Positions 1 to 6,017 are shown, numbered from the stretch's first letter. The stretch is 10,631 bases of DNA from Rhodosalinus sp041685465 (GCF_041685465.1 NZ_JAWLFS010000094.1:1-10631), one strand, 5' to 3'. Numbers and translations: made by a program. Notes: generated from the sequence alone by a model not told the origin.

Positions 1-505
1 CGTAGGCGTCGGCCTCGTATTCGTCGCCGCGCGAGAGGCGCGCGGAGAGCAGCGTCGCCACCCCGTTGGCGATCCAGACGCCGATGCCGGGCAGGAACCT
101 CGACAGCACCATCGCGAGCGCCGTGCGAAGCGCGTTCTGCCCCGAGAAGTCGATCATCCGCCGCCGCGCATGGCCGAGCGCGACGTGGCCAAGCTCGTGC
201 GCGATCACGCTCGCCATCTCCTCGGCGGAGACCTCGCCGCTCTGGTATTTCCGGTAGAAGCCGCGCGTGATGAAGATGCGCCCGTCCGGCGCCGCGAGGC
301 CGTTCACGGGGTCGATCTCGTAGATGTGCACGCGGATGCGATCGACGCCGAGCGCCTCCGCCATGCGGTCGGTCAGCCGCTTGAGCCGCGGGTCGGCGAG
401 CTCGGTCGAGCGCGCGTCGAGCTCGCGCTTCGTCCGCCACATGGAAAAGCGGTACATCACCAGCGCGTAGAGCACCGCAAGCAGGATCGGCGTGATCTTG
501 ATCAT
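1..505 (-). CDS. M48 family zinc metallopeptidase (N-terminal part, cut by left edge)
   Basis: Reading leftward from an ATG at 505, the frame stays open to the window edge, giving 168 residues. The protein begins with a hydrophobic stretch (about residues 4-20, ITPILLAVLYALVMYRF), which is a membrane anchor or uncleaved signal. The zinc site HELGH is at residues 103-107, inside MASVIAHELGHVALGH, and a downstream Glu in YEADAYA (about residue 164) fits the third zinc ligand of gluzincins. This HExxH plus ExxxD pattern is typical of the M48 (HtpX/Ste24/Oma1-like) peptidases, which degrade or process membrane and envelope proteins. A second hydrophobic segment (about 127-153) lies between the two motifs. 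The C-terminus is outside the window, so extra domains such as TPRs cannot be judged. It is divergent from the GyrI-like gene. Family is secure; subfamily and substrate are not. Confidence 0.9.
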   Translation of the reverse strand, partial: MIKITPILLAVLYALVMYRFSMWRTKRELDARSTELADPRLKRLTDRMAEALGVDRIRVHIYEIDPVNGLAAPDGRIFITRGFYRKYQSGEVSAEEMASVIAHELGHVALGHARRRMIDFSGQNALRTALAMVLSRFLPGIGVWIANGVATLLSARLSRGDEYEADAY

Positions 506-640
506 GCGTGGAATATGGGGCGGCGCGCGGCGCCCGGCAATGCGGCGCAGGCAGCTTCCGGGCCGGCATCCGCGCGATAACGTCGGTCAATGATCCCGCG
601 GCGCATCGGGTTCAGCATCGATGCGGCGAGTCGCAGGCAA

Positions 641-649
641 AGGGGGGAG
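641..649 (+). promoter_or_regulatory. Ribosome binding site of the GyrI-like gene
   Basis: AGGGGGGAG lies 7 nt before the ATG at 657. It decides the start: an in-frame ATG at 621 has no comparable purine tract before it. Confidence 0.65.
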
Positions 650-656
650 CGAGACC

Positions 657-1124
657 ATGCCCGACTACAACGTGACCGAGACCGAGCCGCGGCCCTATCT
701 CTACGCCGAGCGGATCTGCGGGATGGATCCGGGCGACGTCGCCGACGCCATGGCCGACGCCTTCGCGGAGGTGACGCGCTTCATGGAGCGTCACGCGATC
801 ACCCCGGCCGGCCCGCCGCTTACCGTCTTCGAGGGCGACGACCCGGCGCTTGTCCGCTTCCGCGCCGGCGTTTTCGTCTCCGAGGCGGACGCGGCGCAGG
901 CAGGCGAGGGAATCGCGGCGGACTGGACGCCGGGCGGGCGCGCGCTGCACTTCACGCACGCCGGCCCCTGCGCGCTGCTCGGCGCGCACGAGGCGGCCGC
1001 GATGGCGCGTGTCGGACGGCGCGGCCTGCGGCGCGCCACCCCGACATGGGAGGTCTACCCGGACGCGCCCGTGGCCGCCGCGCGGCGCGGCGAGCGGGCG
1101 GAGGTCTACTGCGCGCTCGGCTGA
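657..1124 (+). CDS. GyrI-like / AraC effector-binding-domain protein
   Basis: A 155-residue protein beginning MPDYNVTETEPRPYLYAER. It has the layout of a stand-alone GyrI-like domain: an N-terminal strand carrying the PRPYLYAER segment, a helix with DVADAMADAFAEVTRFMERH, a middle GPPLTVFEGDD strand, GRALHFTHAGPCALL, and a C-terminal WEVYPDAP then AEVYCALG. Such domains bind small hydrophobic or cationic molecules, either as the effector domain of AraC or MerR regulators or alone. No DNA-binding helix-turn-helix is present here, so it is probably a cytosolic ligand-binding or sequestering protein, not a regulator on its own. The start at 657 is chosen for the strong Shine-Dalgarno before it; an ATG at 621 would add 12 residues. 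It ends 3 nt from the convergent DedA-type gene. The ligand is unknown; family call is fairly sure. Confidence 0.78.
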   Translation: MPDYNVTETEPRPYLYAERICGMDPGDVADAMADAFAEVTRFMERHAITPAGPPLTVFEGDDPALVRFRAGVFVSEADAAQAGEGIAADWTPGGRALHFTHAGPCALLGAHEAAAMARVGRRGLRRATPTWEVYPDAPVAAARRGERAEVYCALG

Positions 1125-1127
1125 GGC

Positions 1128-1736
1128 TCACTTCCGCCGGCGTCGCCGTTCGCGGCGCAGCGCCGCGCGCAGCCAGAGCACGAGGCCGAAGGCCACGACC
1201 GTCCCGGCAAGGATGCCGGAGACGTCGGCCGCGATCTCGGCGACGGCGTCGATGTATTCGGCGAAGGCCCGGCCGAGCCCGACGTAAAGCGCCACCCAGA
1301 CGCATTCGCCGGCCACCGCCCAGAGCGTGAAGCGCGCGCGGTTCATCTCCGCCGCGCCGGCCACCAGGTTGACCCAGGGGCCGAGCGGGCTGACGAGCCA
1401 GCGGCTGAGGAACACGCCCGCGCCGCCGCGCTCCTCGACGCGGCCGCGGGCGCGGGCGAGCGCCGCGGCGCGCCGCGGCTTCGCGGTGATCCGGGGGGCC
1501 AGCGCGGCGCCGCCCCGCCAGCCCAGCGAATACCCCGCCTGGTCGCCGAGCACCGCGCCGGCGAGCGCGCCCCCGGCCACCGCCCAGAGCGAGAGGTCGC
1601 CCGTCGCCGTGAAGGCCCCGCCCGTCAGCATCACCATGGAGGCCGGGACGGGCAGGGCGAGGCAACTGAGGAAGGTGGTCAGCGCGATCACCGCCACGCC
1701 CCAGTCCGCCACGAGGCCGGGAAGCCAGTCGGTCAT
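1128..1736 (-). CDS. DedA/VTT-domain membrane protein, divergent
   Basis: A 202-residue integral membrane protein. It shows the DedA (SNARE-associated/VTT) plan: hydrophobic reentrant region with LALPVPASMVMLTGGAF (27-42), then GAVLGDQAGYSLGWRGG (60-76, matching the family GAxxGDxxxYxxG signature), an amphipathic linker, SRWLVSPLGPWVNLVAG (111-127), and C-terminal helices ending in an Arg/Lys-rich tail. DedA proteins support lipid scrambling or undecaprenyl-phosphate recycling and membrane homeostasis. Oddly, two charged features that matter in E. coli YqjA/YghB look missing: the Glu after the first PxP is Ser, and the second Arg of the usual RFxPxxR segment is absent. The ATG at 1736 overlaps the stop of the preceding gene by 4 nt (ATGA), which implies translational coupling and fixes the start. 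It is the last gene of the minus-strand run. Confidence 0.83.
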   Translation of the reverse strand: MTDWLPGLVADWGVAVIALTTFLSCLALPVPASMVMLTGGAFTATGDLSLWAVAGGALAGAVLGDQAGYSLGWRGGAALAPRITAKPRRAAALARARGRVEERGGAGVFLSRWLVSPLGPWVNLVAGAAEMNRARFTLWAVAGECVWVALYVGLGRAFAEYIDAVAEIAADVSGILAGTVVAFGLVLWLRAALRRERRRRRK

Positions 1737-2077
1737 TCCGGGCCCTGCGCGTCGATCAGCGCGCGCACCTCGTCGAGTACGACCTCTTCGGGCACGCCGC
1801 GGCGGCGCGCGATCTCGCCGAGCGTGGGCCGCCGGTCGTGGCGGTCGGAGACGCCGAGCGCGCGCATGACCTCCTCCGGCGGGATGTCCCAGGCGAGGGA
1901 GATGTAGCGCGGCGTCATCCACGCGGCCGGCGGCTGTCGGCGGTGGTCCGGGTCGGCCCAGTGGACCGAGAACGCGACGAAGCGCGCCACGAAGAAGGCC
2001 ACCACGGCGAGCGCGACGATCAGGCCCACGAGCGCGGGCCGGTGGCGGGTCCAGAGATGGCGGAGCGCGCTGCGCAT
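1733..2077 (-). CDS. Small one-helix membrane protein, function unknown
   Basis: A 114-residue protein I cannot assign to a named family. It has a short basic N-terminus (RSALRHLWTRHRP), one transmembrane helix at about residues 15-36 (LVGLIVALAVVAFFVARFVAF), and a soluble C-terminal part of about 75 residues. By N-in topology the positive charges predict the C-terminal part outside the cytoplasm. That part holds two similar helical segments, TPRYISLAWDIPPEEVMRAL (55-74) and TLGEIARRRGVPEEVVLDEV (85-104), which share the pattern T-x3-I/A-x4-I/V-P-x-E-E-V; this resembles short TxxEIAxxxGIPxEEL motifs seen in some redox-associated membrane proteins, but that is inference. A GAGG Shine-Dalgarno (2084-2087) sits 6 nt before the ATG. 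It follows the VWA gene by 26 nt and overlaps the DedA-type gene by 4 nt, so it probably acts at the membrane with one of these. Confidence 0.75.
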   Translation of the reverse strand: MRSALRHLWTRHRPALVGLIVALAVVAFFVARFVAFSVHWADPDHRRQPPAAWMTPRYISLAWDIPPEEVMRALGVSDRHDRRPTLGEIARRRGVPEEVVLDEVRALIDAQGPE

Positions 2078-2103
2078 GGGTTACCTCGTCCCTCGGCGCG
2101 GGC

Positions 2104-3288
2104 CTAGCGCACGAGCTCGCGCATCCCGCGCTCGAGCCCCTCGAGCGTCATCGGCACCATGCGGTCGGCAAAGATGTCGCGGATCATCTCGATCGACTGG
2201 GTGTAGCGCCAGTGCCGCTCGGGCACCGGGTTGATCCAGAGATTGTCCGGCCACTGACCGCGCGCGCGCTCGAGCCAGACCTGCCCCGCCTCGGCATTCC
2301 AGTGCTCGTTCGCGCCGCCGGGAAAGGCGATCTCGTAGGGCGACATGCTCGCGTCGCCCACGAAGATGCACTTGTAGTCGGTCCCGTAGGTGTGCAGCAC
2401 CTCCCAGGTCGGCGTCACCTCGTCCCAGCGGCGGCGGTTGTCGCGCCAGACGCCTTCGTAAAGGCAGTTGTGGAAGTAGTAGTATTCGAGGTGCTTGAAC
2501 TCCGCCCGCGCGGCGGAAAACAGTTCTTCGACGACGCGGATATGCGGGTCCATGCTGCCGCCCACGTCGAGGAAGAGCAGCACCTTCACCGCGTTGCGCC
2601 GCTCCGGCCGGGTCTTCACGTCGAGGTAGCCGTGCTCGGCCGTCGAGCGGATCGTGCCGTCGAGGTCGAGTTCCTCGTGCGCGCCGTCGCGCGCCCATTG
2701 CCGGAGCCGCTTGAGCGCGAGCTTGATGTTGCGCGTGCCGAGTTCCACGCTGTCGTCGAGGTTGCGGAACTCGCGCTTGTCCCAGACCTTCACCGCGCGC
2801 TGGTGGCGGCTTTCGTCCTGCCCGATGCGCACGCCCTCGGGGTTGTAGCCGTAGGCGCCGAAGGGCGAGGTGCCGGCGGTGCCGATCCATTTCGAGCCGC
2901 CCTGGTGGCGCTTTTCCTGCTCCTTCAGACGTTCGCGCAGCGTCTCCATCAGCTTGTCGAAGCCGCCGAGCGACTCGATCTCGGCTTTTTCCGCCTCGCT
3001 CAGGTGTTTCTCGGCCATCTTCTCGAGCCAGTCGCGCGGGAGCTCGACCTGCTCCAGCATCTCGGCGACGCTCACGTTCTCGAGCCCGGAGAAGGCCTCG
3101 GCGAAGGCGCGATCGAACTTGTCGAGGTTGCGCTCGTCCTTCACCATCGCCGCCCGCGCGAGGTAATAGAAGCCGTCCACGTCGTAGGTGACGAGATCGG
3201 CGCGCATCGCTTCGAGAAAGGCGAGATACTCCCGGAGCGAGACCGGCACCCCCGTCCGCCGCAGCGCGTCGAAGAAGGGCAGGAACAT
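2104..3288 (-). CDS. VWA domain protein, CoxE-like (MoxR partner)
   Basis: A 394-residue soluble protein with no signal peptide. The N-terminal half is helical and charged (FFDALRRTGVPVSLREYLAF at the start, KEQEKRH near 121-128). A conserved region follows (GTAGTSPFGAYGYNPEGVRI, 137-156). The C-terminal half is a von Willebrand A fold beginning VKVLLFLDVGGSMDPHI, with a metal-site motif DxGxS at 241-245; canonical MIDAS is DxSxS, and the Gly variant fits what I recall of this CoxE-like group. Aromatic-rich strands follow (EYYYFHNCLYEGVW). CoxE-type VWA proteins work with MoxR AAA+ ATPases, as CoxD/CoxE do in maturation of the CO dehydrogenase active site; the client here is unknown. The MoxR gene is in the same run, two genes upstream. 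The ATG at 3288 is 4 nt after the stop of the 55-residue gene; its Shine-Dalgarno (GGGG) is weak, which suggests coupling. Confidence 0.88.
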   Translation of the reverse strand: MFLPFFDALRRTGVPVSLREYLAFLEAMRADLVTYDVDGFYYLARAAMVKDERNLDKFDRAFAEAFSGLENVSVAEMLEQVELPRDWLEKMAEKHLSEAEKAEIESLGGFDKLMETLRERLKEQEKRHQGGSKWIGTAGTSPFGAYGYNPEGVRIGQDESRHQRAVKVWDKREFRNLDDSVELGTRNIKLALKRLRQWARDGAHEELDLDGTIRSTAEHGYLDVKTRPERRNAVKVLLFLDVGGSMDPHIRVVEELFSAARAEFKHLEYYYFHNCLYEGVWRDNRRRWDEVTPTWEVLHTYGTDYKCIFVGDASMSPYEIAFPGGANEHWNAEAGQVWLERARGQWPDNLWINPVPERHWRYTQSIEMIRDIFADRMVPMTLEGLERGMRELVR

Positions 3289-3292
3289 CGCG

Positions 3293-3460
3293 CTACCCCG
3301 AGAGCCGGTCGATCGCGAGCGTCGCGACCAGGCCCAGCAGAGTGAAGGCGATGCCGTAGACGGCGCCGTAATGGATCAGGTCCGCGCCCGTCCCCTTGCG
3401 CCGGCGCGCGGTCAGCACGCCGAGGGTGATGCCCAGGAGGGCGCCGAAGAGGACGATCAT
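3293..3460 (-). CDS. 55-residue two-helix membrane protein
   Basis: This very short gene reads ATG at 3460 to TAG at 3295-3293. The product starts MIVLFGALLGITLGVLTARR and has two hydrophobic segments, about residues 1-18 and 33-50 (AVYGIAFTLLGLVATLAI), joined by a basic loop RRRKGTG. That is a hairpin membrane protein with a loop predicted on the cytoplasmic side and both ends outside. Support for it being real: a perfect GGAGG Shine-Dalgarno 7 nt before the ATG, spacing of 3 nt from the stop of the DUF2927 gene and 4 nt to the VWA start, and otherwise an unexplained 175-nt gap in a tightly packed run. I do not recognise a family. Its place between a lipoprotein and the VWA gene suggests it may anchor or regulate the MoxR/VWA pair at the membrane, which is inference. 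Confidence 0.8.
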   Translation of the reverse strand: MIVLFGALLGITLGVLTARRRKGTGADLIHYGAVYGIAFTLLGLVATLAIDRLSG

Positions 3461-3463
3461 GCG

Positions 3464-4912
3464 CTAGCCTCCGGAAGCCGTGGGATCGAGGGCGGCGATC
3501 TCGCGCAGCTTGGCGCGCACCACCGCGTCGCGCCCGAAGCCGTAACGCGCCCAACCGAGGCTGTCCAGACGCACCGCGCGCGCGTCGGCCCCCTGTCCCT
3601 GCATGTCCAGCGCCTCCGCCCGCAGCATCAGCAGCGTGGCAAGCAGCATCGCGTTCTCGTGGCGCGCGGCGACGGGCAGATGCGCCTCGGCGATGGCGCG
3701 CACGCGCGCCGCATCGCCCTCGGCGAGGGCATAGGCCGCACGCTGTGCGCCGACGAAGGTCCGGTGCAGAGCGGTGTCGGGAAGCCCGGCGTAGATCGCC
3801 TCGGCCCGTGCGAAGGCCGCGCGTGCCCGCGCCGGCGCCGCCTGCTGCGTGACGCGGCCGAGCGCGAAATGCGCGAAGGCACGGCGATGGTCGCGCCAGC
3901 CCTCCGCCTCCGCGATGCGCACCGCCTGCGCGGCGGCGGCCCGGCGCTCCGCCCGGCCGGCCCCGGGGCCGAGCGCGGTACGGATCGCCTCGACCCAGTC
4001 CGCAGGGGTGGGCGGCAGGGGCCGCGGGGCCACGCGCTCGCCCGCCGGGTTCAGCCGTGCGAGCAGCGCGGGCAGCCGCGCCGCCACCTCGCCGCGCGAC
4101 ATGCCGTTGGCGAGCTCCGGCGCGTAGTGCGCGCGCAGGATCAGCATGTCGAAGCCGGTCAGCACCGCGTGGATGTTGTCGTCGTTGAAGACGCTGTCGG
4201 GCAGGCGGTAGAGGTCGTTCAGCGGCCCGAGCGCCTGCGCGAGTTCCTCGTGCAGACAGTCGCGCGCCTCCTGCGGGCTGGCGTCGCCGGGCACGAAGAT
4301 CGCCACGCGCGCGCGCCGGTCGAGGTCGGCCCAGCTTTTCAGTCCCGATCGCCGCGCCGCGAGATACTCCGACAGGCTCGACACCTCGGGCACCACGAAA
4401 CAGGCGGCCTCGGGCAGGACGCTGCGGATGCGCGCGCGCGGCACCGCCTCGACGGTGATCGCGGCGCGCCCGCCCGACACGCGGCGGATATCGAGCCCGG
4501 CCTCGCCGCGCAGCCGTGCAAGCAGCCGGTCGAGATCGCCCGAGAGACCCGGCCCGGGGCGGCCGGTGAGCCGCAGGGTGACCGGCTCCTCGAAACGGGT
4601 CAGCGCGGGCAGCGTCTCGCCGCTTTCGAGGCGGAAGGCGAGGTCGAGGAAATCCCGCGCGATGTCGGCATTGGCGCGTGCGGCGGGCACCCCGGCCCGG
4701 CCGGGAAAGCCGCGCGCCGCCGGTAGCGGCGCCGCGTCGGTGGCCAGACGCTGCGTGGTCGGGGCCGGCGCGGGGGCGCAGCCCGCCAGACCGGCGAGCA
4801 GCGCCAGCGCCGTGCAGAGCCGCGCCGCATCGGCCCGCGGGTTTTTCGTACGACAAACCCGCGGGCGGCACCCCGCGCCGCATCGGCGATTTTTCGTACG
4901 AAAAATCGCCAC
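3464..4912 (-). CDS. DUF2927 family lipoprotein
   Basis: A 482-residue protein if read from GTG 4912. A signal-peptide hydrophobic core LCTALALLAGLAGC ends in a lipobox (LAGC, Cys45), followed by a Pro/Ala linker APAPAPTT, so a periplasm-facing lipoprotein is likely. Residues about 85-290 match the DUF2927 pattern I know, with ARDFLDLAF, CFVVP, the core DCLHEELAQALGPLND (218-233), FNDDNIHAVLTGFDMLILRA and YAPEL. The rest (about 300-480) is Ala-rich paired helices resembling TPR-like repeats. Function is not established; the HEELAQ segment recalls metallopeptidase helices but lacks the second His. GTG 4912 lies one base after the MoxR stop and is the only usual start codon before the signal core. 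This gives an unusually long, Arg/Cys-rich N-region of about 30 residues encoded by two palindromes. A start lost or moved by insertion of those palindromes is the alternative. Confidence 0.82.
   Translation of the reverse strand: MAIFRTKNRRCGAGCRPRVCRTKNPRADAARLCTALALLAGLAGCAPAPAPTTQRLATDAAPLPAARGFPGRAGVPAARANADIARDFLDLAFRLESGETLPALTRFEEPVTLRLTGRPGPGLSGDLDRLLARLRGEAGLDIRRVSGGRAAITVEAVPRARIRSVLPEAACFVVPEVSSLSEYLAARRSGLKSWADLDRRARVAIFVPGDASPQEARDCLHEELAQALGPLNDLYRLPDSVFNDDNIHAVLTGFDMLILRAHYAPELANGMSRGEVAARLPALLARLNPAGERVAPRPLPPTPADWVEAIRTALGPGAGRAERRAAAAQAVRIAEAEGWRDHRRAFAHFALGRVTQQAAPARARAAFARAEAIYAGLPDTALHRTFVGAQRAAYALAEGDAARVRAIAEAHLPVAARHENAMLLATLLMLRAEALDMQGQGADARAVRLDSLGWARYGFGRDAVVRAKLREIAALDPTASGG
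3468..3472 (-). promoter_or_regulatory. Strong ribosome binding site of the 55-residue gene
   Basis: GGAGG on the minus strand (CCTCC on plus), 7 nt before the ATG at 3460. It lies just past the end of the DUF2927 reading frame, within its last codons, and is the main evidence that the short gene is translated. Confidence 0.75.
4834..4865. repeat. 32-nt palindrome, second of a pair, inside the DUF2927 5' end
   Basis: An inverted repeat with arms CCCGCGGGTTT / AAACCCGCGGG around the core TCGTACGA; one position is mismatched (a C opposite a T when read on plus), so it is palindromic at all but one of 16 pairs. It shares the core TTTTTCGTACGA with the palindrome at 4885-4910, but has different outer arms that are still complementary to each other. 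It is immediately preceded on plus by the 14-nt word CCGCGCCGCATCGG, which recurs before the other palindrome. Confidence 0.85.
4885..4910. repeat. 26-nt perfect palindrome at the MoxR/DUF2927 junction
   Basis: A perfect inverted repeat: arms GGCGA / TCGCC around TTTTTCGTACGAAAAA. It starts 3 nt past the MoxR stop codon and, with the GTG 4912 start, encodes residues of the lipoprotein N-terminus (AIFRTKNR). On plus it is preceded by CCGCGCCGCATCGG (4873-4886, overlapping its first two bases), the same word as at 4820-4833, so the two palindromes are imperfect direct copies about 50 nt apart. From memory this core recurs in Rhodobacteraceae genomes as a dispersed palindrome; I could not check that here. 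It could also act as a hairpin in mRNA that lowers expression downstream of MoxR. Confidence 0.88.
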
Positions 4913-4913
4913 G

Positions 4914-5753
4914 CTACCTTTGGCGCCGCGCCATGAAGGCGAGGCGTTCGAAAAGGTGCACGTCCTGTTCGTTCTTCAGGAGCGCGCCGTGCAGCTTCGG
5001 CAGCGCGCTCGCGCCGTCGCGCTTCAGGTCCTCGGGCGAGAGATCCTCCGCGAGCAGGAGCTTCAGCCAGTCGAGCACCTCCGAGGTGGAGGGCTTCTTC
5101 TTCAGCCCCTGCTGCTCGCGCAGCTCGTAGAACTGCGTCAGCGCGGTGGCGAGAAGATCCTGCCTGATGCCGGGGAAATGCACCTCGACGATGCGCTTCA
5201 TCGTCTCCGGATCGGGAAAGCGGATGTAGTGGAAGAAGCAGCGCCGCAGGAAGGCGTCGGGCAGCTCCTTCTCGTTGTTGGAGGTGATGATGACGATGGG
5301 GCGGCGCTCGGCGCGCACCGTCTCGCCGGTCTCGTAGACGAAGAACTCCATCCGGTCGAGTTCCTGCAGCAGGTCGTTCGGGAACTCGATGTCCGCCTTG
5401 TCGATCTCGTCGATCAGCAGGACGGTCTTCGTCGCGGAGGTGAAGGCCTCCCAGAGCTTGCCCTTGCGGATGTAGTTGCGCACGTCGTTGACGCGGTCGT
5501 CGCCGAGCTGGCTGTCGCGCAGGCGGCTGACGGCGTCGTATTCGTAAAGCCCCTGCTGCGCCCGGGTCGTGGACTTGATCGACCACTCGATGATCGGCAG
5601 CCCGAGCGCCCCGGAGACCTGTCGCGCGAGTTCGGTCTTGCCGGTCCCGGGCTCGCCCTTGACCAGAAGCGGGCGCTCCAGCGTTACCGCGGCGTTCACG
5701 GCCACCGTCAGATCCTCGGTCGCGACGTAGCTCTCGGTGCCGGTGAATCGCAT
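4914..5753 (-). CDS. MoxR-family AAA+ ATPase
   Basis: A 279-residue cytosolic ATPase. Walker A is GEPGTGKTE (33-41), Walker B is VLLIDEIDKA (111-120), sensor 1 lies in VIITSNNEKELPDAFLRR (154-171), with the Arg pair after it fitting the arginine finger position. The helical lid follows (about 190-279), ending FERLAFMARRQR. MoxR ATPases are chaperone-like machines that remodel partner proteins or help insert metal cofactors, usually with a VWA protein encoded nearby; the VWA gene of this run is that candidate. The ATG at 5753 (MRFTGTESYV) is chosen for an AAGAGGA Shine-Dalgarno 4 nt before it; a start at 5795 would add 14 residues (MLPCAAPVPAQEDP) of poor quality and overlap the probable promoter. 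It is the first gene of the minus-strand run, and its stop is one base before the GTG of the lipoprotein gene. Confidence 0.93.
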   Translation of the reverse strand: MRFTGTESYVATEDLTVAVNAAVTLERPLLVKGEPGTGKTELARQVSGALGLPIIEWSIKSTTRAQQGLYEYDAVSRLRDSQLGDDRVNDVRNYIRKGKLWEAFTSATKTVLLIDEIDKADIEFPNDLLQELDRMEFFVYETGETVRAERRPIVIITSNNEKELPDAFLRRCFFHYIRFPDPETMKRIVEVHFPGIRQDLLATALTQFYELREQQGLKKKPSTSEVLDWLKLLLAEDLSPEDLKRDGASALPKLHGALLKNEQDVHLFERLAFMARRQR

Positions 5754-5785
5754 TGGGTCCTCTTGCGCTGGAACGGGTGCAGCGC

Positions 5786-5813
5786 AGGGTAACATCCGGG
5801 GCGGTCACGGCAA
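5786..5813 (-). promoter_or_regulatory. Candidate promoter of the MoxR run
   Basis: On the minus strand TTGCCG (5813-5808), a 16-nt spacer and TACCCT (5791-5786) resemble a sigma-70 promoter with a TTG-type -35 and a TAxxxT -10. The predicted start of transcription would be about 25 nt before the MoxR ATG. It is a by-eye match in GC-rich DNA and is weak evidence. Confidence 0.33.
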
Positions 5814-5910
5814 CGGCTTTCGCCGCGCCGCGGCGCGGCCGGCGGGCGCTGCGCGAATCCTGCCCGCCCAGGCCGGGATCGCCGTCTCGACGACCGTGCA
5901 AGCGATTTCG

Positions 5911-5940
5911 TTGCGTGACATCAAGCCTGTGTTCGGCTAA
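5911..5940 (+). promoter_or_regulatory. Candidate promoter of dksA
   Basis: TTGCGT (5911-5916), an 18-nt spacer and GGCTAA (5935-5940). The -35 is fair and the -10 poor, but this is the most AT-rich stretch of the intergenic region and leaves a leader of about 75 nt before the dksA start. Confidence 0.25.
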
Positions 5941-6010
5941 GCGATCCCCGGGGGTGGCCGGATCAGCGCGATGCACGACAATCAGATTCAGCTCGATCCC
6001 GGTCCCGAAA

Positions 6011-6017
6011 AGGGGAA
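6011..6017 (+). promoter_or_regulatory. Ribosome binding site that fixes the dksA start
   Basis: AGGGGAA lies 4 nt before the ATG at 6022. The in-frame ATG at 5971 has no such site, so the shorter product is chosen. Confidence 0.7.

Noticed and set aside
219..233. The HEELAQALG segment of the DUF2927 protein (residue numbers) as a zinc protease site
   Set aside because: It lacks the second His of HExxH, and I cannot confirm any peptidase activity for this family.
585..613. TTGACC on the minus strand as the -35 of an M48 gene promoter
   Set aside because: The -35 match at 585-590 is good but no acceptable -10 is found at 16-18 nt spacing, so it was not listed.
2212..3345. A 377-codon plus-strand frame opposite the VWA gene
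   Set aside because: It has the Val/Glu/His-rich look of an antisense shadow and the minus-strand VWA product is unmistakable.
3188..4726. A 512-codon plus-strand frame opposite the DUF2927 gene
   Set aside because: It has no recognisable motif. The minus-strand frame has a lipobox and a DUF2927 core.
4834..4910. The paired palindromes as a CRISPR fragment or transposon ends
   Set aside because: Two copies with different arms, no uniform spacer, and no transposase or target-site duplication nearby.
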